DNA of 64,000 nucleotides from Streptomyces sp. NRRL S-244 (lineage in GTDB: Bacteria; Actinomycetota; Actinomycetes; Streptomycetales; Streptomycetaceae). A program made the translations under genes and the position numbers. Shown here piece by piece: positions 25,898 to 33,634 of this stretch. The DNA is taken from contig NZ_JOCX01000017.1 of assembly GCF_000717915.1 (NCBI RefSeq), positions 62,001 through 126,000 on the forward strand. The letters are read 5' to 3'. Each line of letters begins with the position of its first letter. Position 1 is the first letter of the stretch. The notes under the pieces are model-generated. The model worked only from the letters and a program-made list of their open reading frames with translations, was not told the origin of the DNA and searched no databases.

Positions 25898-26377
25898 ATG
25901 TCGGGGGCGGGTGCGGCGCGGGAGTACGTCGAGACGCGGCTGGGGCAGTACCAGCAGTGGTACGACCGCAAGGCCATGCGGAGCAAGGCGGCCCATTTAC
26001 GGATGCGGACCCTGGCCGTCGTCGGCGGGGCGCTCGTGCCCGTACTGGTCAACCTCGACGTGCCGTTCGCCCGGGTCACCGCCACCGTGCTCAGCCTGCT
26101 CGTGGTCGCTTCCGTGTCCCTCGAGAGCGTGTACCGGTACCGGGAGCAGTGGAAGAACTACCGGTCGACCGAGCAGTTGCTGGGGCACGAGCGGATCTAC
26201 TTCGAGACCGGGGTCGGCCCGTACGCCGGGCTGGCCGAGGCCGATGCGCTCACGTTGCTCGTGTCGCGGGTGGAGAAGGCCATCGCCAACGAGAACTCGG
26301 CCACCCTCAACGTCATGACGCTGGGCGGCCAGGTGAACTCGGACCTGGAGTACCGGCGGGCTCCCGGCACTCCTTGA
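25898..26377 (+). CDS. DUF4231 (SLATT-like) two-helix membrane protein
   Basis: A 159-residue protein. An N-terminal helix (EYVETRLGQYQQWYDRKA) leads to two membrane segments (MRTLAVVGGALVPVLVNL and VTATVLSLLVVASVSLES), then YRYREQWKNYRSTEQLLGHERIYF written as a long helix, the pattern of DUF4231. DUF4231 belongs to the SLATT group, two-TM proteins that computational work links to nucleotide-sensing defence systems as possible membrane effectors. Here no SMODS, SLOG or nucleotidyltransferase partner is near, so this may be a solitary or housekeeping version. ATG 25898 is chosen; its ribosome site is weak (GGGAGG about 17 nt upstream). Confidence 0.8.
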   Translation: MSGAGAAREYVETRLGQYQQWYDRKAMRSKAAHLRMRTLAVVGGALVPVLVNLDVPFARVTATVLSLLVVASVSLESVYRYREQWKNYRSTEQLLGHERIYFETGVGPYAGLAEADALTLLVSRVEKAIANENSATLNVMTLGGQVNSDLEYRRAPGTP

Positions 26378-26388
26378 GCGGCTCCCGG

Positions 26389-26583
26389 CTAGAGCTTGAT
26401 TCCCGCGATGGTGTCCGCGAGGGAGTTGAGGAAGCGGTTGACGTCCGGTGCGATGGAGCTGGACGCCAGGAAGAAGCCGAAGAGGACCGCGACGATCGCG
26501 GGGCCGGCCTTGATGTGGTTGCCGCGGATCAGCACCACCAGGATGACCGCCAACAGAACCACCACTGACAGCGAAATGGCCAC
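26389..26583 (-). CDS. Small two-segment membrane protein
   Basis: A 64-residue protein with membrane segments ISLSVVVLLAVILVVLI and AIVAVLFGFFLASSS. A short soluble end, APDVNRFLNSLADTIAGI, looks amphipathic. Similar small proteins are conserved in Streptomyces, to my recollection, but have no assigned function. It converges with the DUF4231 gene (11 bp between stops). The 176 bp upstream of it (26584-26759) hold no other gene that I can support. Confidence 0.75.
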   Translation of the reverse strand: MAISLSVVVLLAVILVVLIRGNHIKAGPAIVAVLFGFFLASSSIAPDVNRFLNSLADTIAGIKL

Positions 26584-26759
26584 TACTGATCACACCTTCG
26601 GTCGTCCCCTGGTCGGCCTGGGGCACACGGCCACGCGCACCCCCACATGGACCATCCTCCCACCAACGGGCCCCGGCTATCCGTCCCGTGGCGAATCGGC
26701 ATCGGCGCTTTCCCGCCAACCGGCCATGCGCCGGGCATATTTCGGACCTGGGGCCCTGG

Positions 26760-27224
26760 TCATGGCGCGGTGAGACCGAGGAGGGAGCGGACATACGCGT
26801 ACTTCGCGGACAGCCGTTCGCGAGTGGGGCCGTCCAGTACGGAGAGCCGCACGGGGTCCGCGTTGTGCGCCAGATCCGCCTCCTTGACCAGCAGGGCGCC
26901 CGGGGTGGCGAGGATCCGGGCCGCGTACTCCTCCACCGGCTCACCGGCGCGCTTCGTGACCGCCAGCACCATGTCCTTGACCGATCGGGGCAAGGCGGCG
27001 GAATCCAGCCACTCCCGGCTGAGCGCGTCGTCCTCGACGGCGTCGTGCAGCCAGGCCGCCGCCTGCTGCTCCGCGCTGCCGCCGCGGGCACGGACTCCCT
27101 CGGCGACGGCCGCGAGGTGCTCGGCATACGGCCGGCCGGCCTTGTCGGTCTGGCCCTCGTGCGCGGAGCGCGCCAGCGCCTCGACCTCCATCAGGGTCAG
27201 CGGTTGCTGCTGCCGTTGCGTCAT
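26760..27224 (-). CDS. HD-domain hydrolase, small alarmone hydrolase-like
   Basis: A 154-residue single-domain protein. The metal-binding pattern resembles the hydrolase half of RelA/SpoT proteins and MESH1: AHEGQ with His22, YAEHLAAVA with His36, AWLHDAVEDD with His60-Asp61 and Glu64-Asp65, and KEADLAHNADP with the HN pair at 120-121. RSH enzymes have HDVVEDT and LHN at the same places. A (p)ppGpp or other nucleotide phosphohydrolase role is inference. Its ATG overlaps the stop of the PLP decarboxylase gene (ATGA), so the two are co-translated. No synthetase domain is present. Confidence 0.78.
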   Translation of the reverse strand: MTQRQQQPLTLMEVEALARSAHEGQTDKAGRPYAEHLAAVAEGVRARGGSAEQQAAAWLHDAVEDDALSREWLDSAALPRSVKDMVLAVTKRAGEPVEEYAARILATPGALLVKEADLAHNADPVRLSVLDGPTRERLSAKYAYVRSLLGLTAP

Positions 27225-28627
27225 ACCGTCCCCTTCGCCGCCGTACGGAGGGCCTGCGCGGCCCGGCGTACATCCGTCTGCGTCGTACGCCAGTTGGAGA
27301 ACGCCGCGCGCAGGCCGGGGGTTCCCGCGTAGACGGTGGGGGTGACGAAGACCTCCTCCTGCGCCGCCTCGCGCAGGGCGGCGAGGCGGGCCGGGGTGGG
27401 GTCGTCGGCGAGGGTGAAGCAGACGACGTTCAGGCGGACCGGGGCGAGGAGGCGGAAGGCCGGGTCCTGCTCCAGCGCGGCGCCCAGCGCCCGGGCGCAG
27501 GCGATGTCGCGCTCGACGATCTCGCGGTGGCCTTCGCGGCCGTACGCGCGGAGGGTGAACCAGGCGGCGAGGGCGCGCAGCCGGTGCGAGTTCTCGGGGG
27601 TGAGGTGGACGAGGTCGGGGCGGGCGCCGAGGGGGCCGAGGTAGGCGGCGGCGTTCTGGAAGACGCGGGCCTGGAGGTCCTGGCGGCGGGTGAACTGGAC
27701 GGCGCTGTCGTAGGGGACGTTCAGCCACTTGTGCAGGTCGACGCAGACGGAGTCGGAGGCGTCGAGGCCGTCGGTGAGGTGGGCGTGGTCCGGGGAGAGC
27801 GCGGCGAAGGCGCCGAAGGCGGCGTCCGTGTGGAGCCAGAACGCGTGGCGTTCGCGGAGGGCGGCGATGGCTCGGAGGTCGTCGAAGTCCACGGTGTTGA
27901 CGGTGCCGGCGTTGGCGACGACGACGGCCGGGCCGGGGGTGTCGGCCAGGGCCCGGTCGAGGGCGGCGGGGTCGACGGCCTCGCGGCCGGGGAGGGTGGG
28001 GACGGGGACGAGGGAGCTGCGGCCGAGGCCGAGGACGGAGAGGGCCTTGGCGATGGAGGAGTGCGGGGCTCCGGACAGGACGCGGACCGGGCCGAGCGCT
28101 GCCGCGCCGTCCTCGGAGGGGGAGACGCCGAGGCGTTCGCCGAGCCACTCGCGGGCGATGGCGAGGCCGGTGGTGTTGGACATGGTGGCGCCGCTGACGA
28201 AGGTTCCGGTGTGGGCGTCGGTGAGGCCGAAGAGGTCGCGGAGCCAGCTGACGGTTTCGCGTTCGAGGTCCTGGCCGGAGCCGTCCAGGGCGGAGTTGGA
28301 GTTCTGGTCGTGGACGGCGGTCAGCCAGTCGCCCGCGAGGGCGGCGGGGGTGGCGCCGCCGGTGACGAAGCCGAGGTAGCGGGGGCCGGCGGAGGCCGAC
28401 AGCCGGGGCGCCCAGCGCTCCGCGAAGGCGGTGAGGGCGGATTCCGCCCCGGCGGCGTGCTCCGGCAGGGGCTCGGGGTCGCGTGGGGGCGTGACGGGCG
28501 TGACGGGCGTGACGGGCGGTACGACGGGACGGGCGTCCAGGGCTTCGAGGGCGTCGGCCGCGGTGCGGCGGGTGGCCTCCAGGAGCTCGGGGAGGCGGGC
28601 GAGGTCGGTGGCGAGCGTGCGGTCCAT
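27221..28627 (-). CDS. PLP-dependent decarboxylase (group II, aromatic-L-amino-acid/glutamate type)
   Basis: Fold-type I PLP enzyme of 468 residues. VDLHKWLN contains the Schiff-base Lys300. APHSSIAKAL gives the ring-stacking His189, and WLHTDAAFG has Asp268 that pairs with the pyridine nitrogen. FVSGATMSNTTGLAIA binds phosphate. Substrate specificity cannot be read; a tyrosine, tryptophan, diaminobutyrate or similar amino acid is possible. The N-terminal region has a PVTPVTPVT repeat encoded by 9-bp units. ATG 28627 has no Shine-Dalgarno, so initiation may be leaderless or elsewhere. It is coupled by ATGA overlap to the HD hydrolase downstream. Confidence 0.85.
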   Translation of the reverse strand: MDRTLATDLARLPELLEATRRTAADALEALDARPVVPPVTPVTPVTPPRDPEPLPEHAAGAESALTAFAERWAPRLSASAGPRYLGFVTGGATPAALAGDWLTAVHDQNSNSALDGSGQDLERETVSWLRDLFGLTDAHTGTFVSGATMSNTTGLAIAREWLGERLGVSPSEDGAAALGPVRVLSGAPHSSIAKALSVLGLGRSSLVPVPTLPGREAVDPAALDRALADTPGPAVVVANAGTVNTVDFDDLRAIAALRERHAFWLHTDAAFGAFAALSPDHAHLTDGLDASDSVCVDLHKWLNVPYDSAVQFTRRQDLQARVFQNAAAYLGPLGARPDLVHLTPENSHRLRALAAWFTLRAYGREGHREIVERDIACARALGAALEQDPAFRLLAPVRLNVVCFTLADDPTPARLAALREAAQEEVFVTPTVYAGTPGLRAAFSNWRTTQTDVRRAAQALRTAAKGTV

Positions 28628-28663
28628 GGGGGCACGGTAGGGACCCGCCGGGCCCGGCGGACC

Positions 28664-28685
28664 GGCCAATCGGGGGTGATTGGCC
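28664..28685. promoter_or_regulatory. Inverted repeat upstream of the decarboxylase, possible operator
   Basis: GGCCAATC, 6 bases, GATTGGCC: a perfect 8-bp dyad 37 bp before the decarboxylase ATG. It is AT-richer than its surroundings, which suits a transcription-factor site overlapping the promoter. No specific regulator is recognised. Confidence 0.5.
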
Positions 28686-28860
28686 CGGGGCCCGGGAATC
28701 CGGGACCCGAGACCCGGTGCCTGAGGCTCGGGGCTCGGGGCCCGGGACCTGGGGCTCGGGGCGCGGGATCCGGGACCCGGGACCCGGTGCTCGGGGCTCG
28801 GGGCTCGGAACCCGGTGCCCGGGGCTCGGGATGCCGTGGGCGCCGTGGGTGCCGCGCCGC
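28686..28860. repeat. Degenerate CGGGGCTCGGG / GGGACCCGG repeat tract
   Basis: About 175 bp of non-coding DNA made of mixed copies of short GC units (GGGGCTCGGGG, CCGGGACCCGG). Together with the next entry it fills most of the 405-bp gap between the decarboxylase and the DUF4232 gene. The remaining bases, up to 29032, show only the start region of the DUF4232 gene. Confidence 0.7.
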
Positions 28861-28894
28861 CGCGCAAGCAAGCGGTCCCGGCCCGGCTGCGCCG

Positions 28895-28950
28895 GAGCTC
28901 CTGGGGCTCCGCCCCAGACCCAGTGCCTCAAACGCCGGCGGGGCTGGAGT
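28895..28950. repeat. Streptomyces dispersed intergenic repeat
   Basis: The stretch with CTGGGGCTCCGCCCCAG (a 7-bp hairpin with 3-nt loop, 28901-28917) followed by CTCAAACGCCGGCGGGGCTG matches, to my recollection, a short palindromic element found very many times between genes in Streptomyces genomes. Function unknown; REP-like. Confidence 0.6.
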
Positions 28951-29032
28951 GAGGCGGCACCGGCCGGGAGTTGGCGCCTGCAAGGCGGTGTTGGCGCTGA
29001 TGGGTGGGAGGTGGGCGGCGTAGGGTCGGGGG

Positions 29033-29632
29033 ATGACTCGGTGGGTGGTGGGGGTTGTTGTCGGGGTGGTTGTGGCAGGGGTGCTGGTGGGGTGCGATGT
29101 GCCGCCTGCGCCTGCTGCTGCGCCGGGGCCCAGTGGGGTGCGGTCCCCCGCACCCTCAGTGGTCGCTTCCCCGCCCGCGGCGAAGGCGTCCGCGTGCCCC
29201 GAGGGTGGGGTACGGCTGCTCGAAGGGGCCGGGGACGCCGCCATGGGGCTGCGCGTCGCCGACATCCAGCTGGTGAACTGCGGGACGCAGCCCTACGTAC
29301 TGGAGGGCTATCCGGAGATCCGGTTGCTGGACAAGAAGCGGGCCCCGGTCGAGGTGGCCGTCGTACACGGAGCGGACGGGATCACCGGCGCGCCGAGCGG
29401 CGTGGAGGGTGTCCCGCAGAAGGTGGAGCTCCAGCCCGGCCAGGCGGCCACCGTCGCCATGGTGTGGCGGAACCTGGTGACCGACTCGACGGTGCCCGCC
29501 GCCGAGGGGTGGGTGCTGGACGTGACCCCGCGGGCCGGTGCGCCCCGGGTGGAGCTGGAGCTCCGCCATTCCGTCGACCTCGGGAACACCGGGAAGCTCG
29601 GGATCAGCCCCTGGAAGGCGCCGGCCCGGTGA
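29033..29632 (+). CDS. DUF4232 lipoprotein
   Basis: A 199-residue secreted lipoprotein. The signal VVGVVVGVVVAGVLVGCD contains a lipobox (LVGC), so the mature protein should be anchored to the membrane by Cys21. A Pro/Ala/Ser linker leads to a DUF4232 domain with two Cys (SACPEG and LVNCGTQPY) and the GYPEIRLLD strand typical of this immunoglobulin-like fold. A GGGG run precedes the ATG. Its stop overlaps the GTG of the TmrB-like gene (GTGA), so both are made from one transcript. Function of DUF4232 is unknown. Confidence 0.87.
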   Translation: MTRWVVGVVVGVVVAGVLVGCDVPPAPAAAPGPSGVRSPAPSVVASPPAAKASACPEGGVRLLEGAGDAAMGLRVADIQLVNCGTQPYVLEGYPEIRLLDKKRAPVEVAVVHGADGITGAPSGVEGVPQKVELQPGQAATVAMVWRNLVTDSTVPAAEGWVLDVTPRAGAPRVELELRHSVDLGNTGKLGISPWKAPAR

Positions 29633-30249
29633 TCATCTGGATCAACGGGCCCTTCGGGGGCGGGAAGACGCAGACCGCGTACGAGCTGCACCGGCGGCTG
29701 CCCGGCAGCGTCGTGTGCGATCCGGAGCACGTCGGGTTCGGGCTGCACCGCATGATGCCGCCGGCGCTGCGCGGGGACTTCCAGGACCTGCCGGCGTGGC
29801 GGCAGGGCGTGTTCGAGGTGCTGGACCTGGCCGCGGAACGGCATGCGGGGCCGGGGCCGGGGCCGGGGCCCGTCCTCGTGCCGATGACCGTCACGGAGCC
29901 GCGGTACTTCGCCGAGACGGTGGGGCGGCTGCGCGAAGCGGGGCACGACGTACGGCACTTCGCGCTGCTGGCCGAGCGGACGACCGTACTGCGCCGGCTC
30001 AGCGAGCGCGGGCTCGGGCGCGGGCTGAAGCGGGAGAGCTTCGCGGTGGCCCGGCTCGACGGATGTCTGGAGGCACTGCGCGGACCGGAGTTCGCCCAGC
30101 ACCTGGTCACCGACCATCTCACGGTGTCCCAGGTGGCGGGCCGGATCGCCGCCATGACCGGACTGCGGGCCGCCCCGGACACCGACGGCCCGCTCCGCGC
30201 CAGGCTGCGGCGCGCGCTCGTCGGTGTCCGGCACATCCGGTTCGACTAG
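29629..30249 (+). CDS. tmrB: TmrB-like ATP-binding protein (tunicamycin-resistance family)
   Basis: A 206-residue P-loop protein starting VIIWINGPFGGGKTQ, with GPFGGGKT (7-14) as Walker A. As I recall it, B. subtilis TmrB begins MIIWINGAFGSGKTQTA and also has the later stretches conserved here: DPEHVGF, PMTVTEPRYFAE, HFALLAERTTVLRRL, and a DTDGPLRARLRR-HIRFD ending. TmrB gives tunicamycin resistance in Bacillus, perhaps by binding the drug at the membrane. Whether this copy does so is unknown, and small-molecule kinases share the fold. Translation is coupled to the DUF4232 lipoprotein. A short GP repeat (GPGPGPGP) sits in the middle. Confidence 0.85.
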   Translation: MIIWINGPFGGGKTQTAYELHRRLPGSVVCDPEHVGFGLHRMMPPALRGDFQDLPAWRQGVFEVLDLAAERHAGPGPGPGPVLVPMTVTEPRYFAETVGRLREAGHDVRHFALLAERTTVLRRLSERGLGRGLKRESFAVARLDGCLEALRGPEFAQHLVTDHLTVSQVAGRIAAMTGLRAAPDTDGPLRARLRRALVGVRHIRFD

Positions 30250-32615
30250 AGCGAGTACGCCCCCCGGCGGAGCGACCAGCGGGCCGGGAGGAGGGTGGCC
30301 GCCAGGCCCAGGGTCAGGGCCGCCGCCGCGAAGGAGGCGTACAGCACCGGCGGGATGTGCGGGGGCGCCCCCGTGACCGCCTTGGTCAGCGGGAACAGCG
30401 TGGCCAGGGCGATCGCGCTGCCCAGGGTGACGCCCGCCCCGCCGATCAGGAGGGCCTCCCAGCGGAGCATCCACAGCACCTGGCGCCGGGTCGAGCCGAC
30501 CAGGCGCAGCATCCGCAGCTCGCGGCGGCGGTCGAGGACGGTCATCACCAGGGTGTTGGCGGCGGCGACGGCCGCGAAGCCGCCGAGGACGGCCGCCATG
30601 ACGGTGTTGGCCCAGGCGTTGACCTCGCGGTCCGTGTTCTGGGCGGTGGTCCACTCGGAGGTGGACAGCGCGGACCCCAGGCCCGCCGGGACCGGTCCGC
30701 GGATCAGCAGCTCGGTGGCGCGTCCGGCCGTGGTGTGGCCGGTCAGGTCGGCCGCCGGGAGGGTGACCTGGCCGAGGCCGAGGCCCCGGGTGTAGACGGC
30801 CACGATCTCGGGGTTCGCCGGGACCCCGTCGGGGAGGCGGAGTTCGACGCGGTCGCCGACGCCGAGGCGTGCGGACTCCGCGAGGCTGCGGTCCACGGCG
30901 ACCGTCCCGGGGCGCAGCGCGGCGAGGCTGCCCTCCCGTACGCCCAGGTCCTCGACGGTGGTGACGTCGCCCGCGACGCCCTGTGCCGAGGTGGACTGGA
31001 GCCGCTGCTCGGGGCCCTTGCCGAACATCGCGAGGACGGAGGTGCGGGTGACCGCGACTCCCCCGCGCGCACCGCTCGGCGGGTCGGTGATCACGTGGTC
31101 GGCGAGCAGCCCGGCCTCCTGCTGCTGCCGGACGGCCCGTTCCTCGCTGGTGTGCAGGAAGACCAGGGTCGAGGAGAAGGCCATGGCGAGCACGATCGGG
31201 GTGATCGCGGAGGCGAGCCGGCGGGCGTGGGCCCGGGAGTTGGCGGCGGCGAGCGAGCCGGACGCCCCGCCGGCGCGCAGCGGGAGGCCGAGTACGGCGG
31301 CGCAGGCGCGGGCGATCAGCGGGCCGAGCAGGGCCACGGCGAGCATGAAGAGCATGACCACGCCGAGCGCGGCGTTGGCGGCGTCCTCCCCGCCGGACGT
31401 GGCGGCCAGGCCCGCGCAGGCGATCCCGCCGGCCAGGGCGGCGATGCCCAGCGGCGTACGGATCCACCCCGGCCGGAGGCGTTCCACGGCGGCCGCGGCC
31501 AGCGCCTGGCCGGGCCGGATCCGGGCGGGCCGGCGGGCGGCGGCCCAGCCCGCGAGCAGCGCGGTGACGAGGCCGGTGCCGGCGGCCGAGACGAGCGGGA
31601 TCCAGGAGACGGTGAGCTCGACCCCGCCCGGGATCGCGCCCTTGGCCTGGAGCTGCCCGAACCACCAGGCGGCGAGGCCGATGCCGGGTACGCAGCCCAG
31701 CACACCCGCGGCGGGCGCGACGAGCAGGGCTTCGGTGGCGACGGTGCGCCGGATCTGCCGCGGGGTGGCTCCGACGGCGCGCAGCAGGGCGAACTCGCGG
31801 GAGCGCTGCCCGACGGAGAGCGCGACCGTACCGGCGGCGGTGAAAACGGCGACGAGGGCGGCGATGCCGCCGAAGGAGCCGCCGAGGCCGACCAGCAGTT
31901 CCCTGGCGCCGGCGAGCCGCGGGTCCACGGCGCGGGCGGCGCCGGTCAGCACCTGGGCGCGGCCGTCGACGGCGGCGCGGACCCGGTCCGGGTCGGCGTC
32001 GAACAGGACGACGGCGTCGAGTGCGCCGGGGTGCCCGGACAGGGCGCGGGCCTCGGCGTCGGAGAACCAGACTCCGGTGCCTTCGGCCCGTCCCACGACC
32101 CGGAATTCCCGCTTCCCGACCGGGGTGTCGAGCGATACCCGGTCCCCTGCGAACCCCGCGCCCGTACCCAGCACGACCTCCCCCGGAGCCCCCGGGGCCC
32201 GGCCGCCCGCGAGCGCCGCACCCGTGAAGGCGGACGCGCCCCAGCCCGAGGCCTCCACGGCAGGGCCCGCAGCGCCCCGTACGGGGAACACCACGTCGGG
32301 GACGGCCCGGCCGAGCGGGGCCAGGCGCTCCAGCAGGGCGGCATCGACCCTGGCCCGCTCCGGGACCCGTACCGCCTCCTCGTAGGCGCCTTCGCCGCTG
32401 CCCACCTGCCGGCGGATCTGCTGGTCGGCGGCCACGACGACGGGGGCCTGGGCGTACCGGGTCGGCGGGACGCTCGCCCGGGCTCCGCTCTCCAGCAGGA
32501 TCCCGCAGGCGGAGACGATGGCGACGGTCATGAGCAGGGCGACGAAGGTGCCGGCGAAGGCGGCGGGCCGGAACCGCACCGCCGCCCGGGCCAGGCCGTT
32601 GGGACGGAGCAGCAT
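30246..32615 (-). CDS. FtsX-type ABC transporter permease (MacB-like exporter)
   Basis: A 789-residue membrane protein with two FtsX domains. A first membrane segment (FAGTFVALLMTVAIVSAC) is followed by a large outside domain (about 45-250), three membrane segments (near 260, 315 and 350), more around 405-490, a second outside domain (about 515-650) and a final triple segment. FALLRAVGATPRQIRR and LRMLRLVGSTRRQVLW are the two coupling motifs for the ATPase. Its ATG overlaps the ATPase stop (TGATG). Its own stop shares the palindrome CTAG with the convergent TmrB-like gene. Substrate unknown; such exporters move antibiotics, peptides or lipids. Confidence 0.9.
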   Translation of the reverse strand: MLLRPNGLARAAVRFRPAAFAGTFVALLMTVAIVSACGILLESGARASVPPTRYAQAPVVVAADQQIRRQVGSGEGAYEEAVRVPERARVDAALLERLAPLGRAVPDVVFPVRGAAGPAVEASGWGASAFTGAALAGGRAPGAPGEVVLGTGAGFAGDRVSLDTPVGKREFRVVGRAEGTGVWFSDAEARALSGHPGALDAVVLFDADPDRVRAAVDGRAQVLTGAARAVDPRLAGARELLVGLGGSFGGIAALVAVFTAAGTVALSVGQRSREFALLRAVGATPRQIRRTVATEALLVAPAAGVLGCVPGIGLAAWWFGQLQAKGAIPGGVELTVSWIPLVSAAGTGLVTALLAGWAAARRPARIRPGQALAAAAVERLRPGWIRTPLGIAALAGGIACAGLAATSGGEDAANAALGVVMLFMLAVALLGPLIARACAAVLGLPLRAGGASGSLAAANSRAHARRLASAITPIVLAMAFSSTLVFLHTSEERAVRQQQEAGLLADHVITDPPSGARGGVAVTRTSVLAMFGKGPEQRLQSTSAQGVAGDVTTVEDLGVREGSLAALRPGTVAVDRSLAESARLGVGDRVELRLPDGVPANPEIVAVYTRGLGLGQVTLPAADLTGHTTAGRATELLIRGPVPAGLGSALSTSEWTTAQNTDREVNAWANTVMAAVLGGFAAVAAANTLVMTVLDRRRELRMLRLVGSTRRQVLWMLRWEALLIGGAGVTLGSAIALATLFPLTKAVTGAPPHIPPVLYASFAAAALTLGLAATLLPARWSLRRGAYSL

Positions 32616-33517
32616 CAGGCGGCCGCTCCCACGTACGCGGGGCCGGGCCCGGGGGCAGGGGCGGTGAGGGCGGTCATCCGGGCGGCGATGGTCGCGGCGG
32701 AGCTCTGCGGGAGCCGGTCGGCGATCAGGCCGTCGGCGAGGAAGAGCACCTGGTCGGCGGCGGCCGCGGCGGCCGGGTCGTGGGTGACCATGACGATGGT
32801 GGCGCCGAGGGAGTCCACGGCGGAGCGGAGCAGTCCGAGGACCTCGGCGGCGGTGGTGGTGTCGAGGGCTCCGGTGGGTTCGTCGGCGAAGACGACGTCG
32901 GGCCGGGTGACCAGGGCCCGCGCGATGGCGACGCGCTGCTGCTGGCCGCCGGAGAGCTCGGCGGGGCGGCGGCCGCCCTTGCCTTCGAGGCCGACGCGGG
33001 CGAGCAGGTCGGCGGCCCGGTCCCGGCCCTCCCGCGAGGATCCGCCGCCGGCGAGCCGCATCGGGAGCAGCACGTTCTGCTCCACGGTGAGGGAGGGCAG
33101 CAGGTTGAAGGCCTGGAAGACGAAGCCGAGGCGGCTGCGGCGCAGTTCGGTGAGCTCGTTCTCGTTCATGCCGGTGATCTCGGTGCCGCCGAGGCGGACG
33201 GAGCCCGCGGTGGGGACGTCCAGCCCGGCCGCGCACTGGAGGAAGGTGGACTTGCCGGAGCCGGAGGGCCCCATCACGGCGGTGAAGCTGCCGCGCGGCA
33301 GGCCGAGGTCGATCCCGCGCAGCGCGTGCACGGTGGCGGCCCCCCGCCCGTACTCGCGCCGTACGCCGCGCAGCTCGACGGCGGCCGTGCTGTCGTACCC
33401 GGCCTGCCCGGTGCCGTCGTACCCGGCCTGCCCCGTGCTGCCGTACGCCGCCCGCCCGGTGCCCTCGTACGCCGCCTGCGCGCTCCCGCGCTGCCGCCTG
33501 CTCCGCCGGAGCCCCAT
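32615..33517 (-). CDS. ABC transporter ATP-binding protein (MacB/LolD type)
   Basis: A 300-residue ATPase. Walker A GPSGSGKS is at 83-90, the Q-loop reads VFQAFNLLP, the signature is LSGGQQQRVAIARAL, and Walker B is VVFADEPTGALD followed by the H-loop TIVMVTHD. It pairs with the FtsX permease downstream through a TGATG overlap. The first 46 residues are unusual: degenerate repeats of about eight residues (YGSTGQAG, YDGTGQAG) encoded by a 24-bp minisatellite before the ATPase core begins at VELRGVRREYG. GGAAGG before ATG 33517 supports translation of this tail, but a later start cannot be excluded. Confidence 0.92.
   Translation of the reverse strand: MGLRRSRRQRGSAQAAYEGTGRAAYGSTGQAGYDGTGQAGYDSTAAVELRGVRREYGRGAATVHALRGIDLGLPRGSFTAVMGPSGSGKSTFLQCAAGLDVPTAGSVRLGGTEITGMNENELTELRRSRLGFVFQAFNLLPSLTVEQNVLLPMRLAGGGSSREGRDRAADLLARVGLEGKGGRRPAELSGGQQQRVAIARALVTRPDVVFADEPTGALDTTTAAEVLGLLRSAVDSLGATIVMVTHDPAAAAAADQVLFLADGLIADRLPQSSAATIAARMTALTAPAPGPGPAYVGAAA
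33389..33485. repeat. 24-bp minisatellite in the N-terminus of the ABC ATPase gene
   Basis: About four degenerate copies of a unit near CCCGGTGCCGTCGTACCCGG encode the repeated Gly-Thr-Gly-Gln-Ala-Gly-Tyr octapeptides. The unit length keeps the frame. Confidence 0.75.
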
Positions 33518-33634
33518 GGTGTGCCGCCTTCCGTACCCGTCGGTGATCGTGGTCTCGACGCTACGGACGGGGGTAGGGGTACGGACATGGCGGAGCCAGG
33601 CGGATCGTTGGTGGGGAAAACCCCCGTACGGAGG

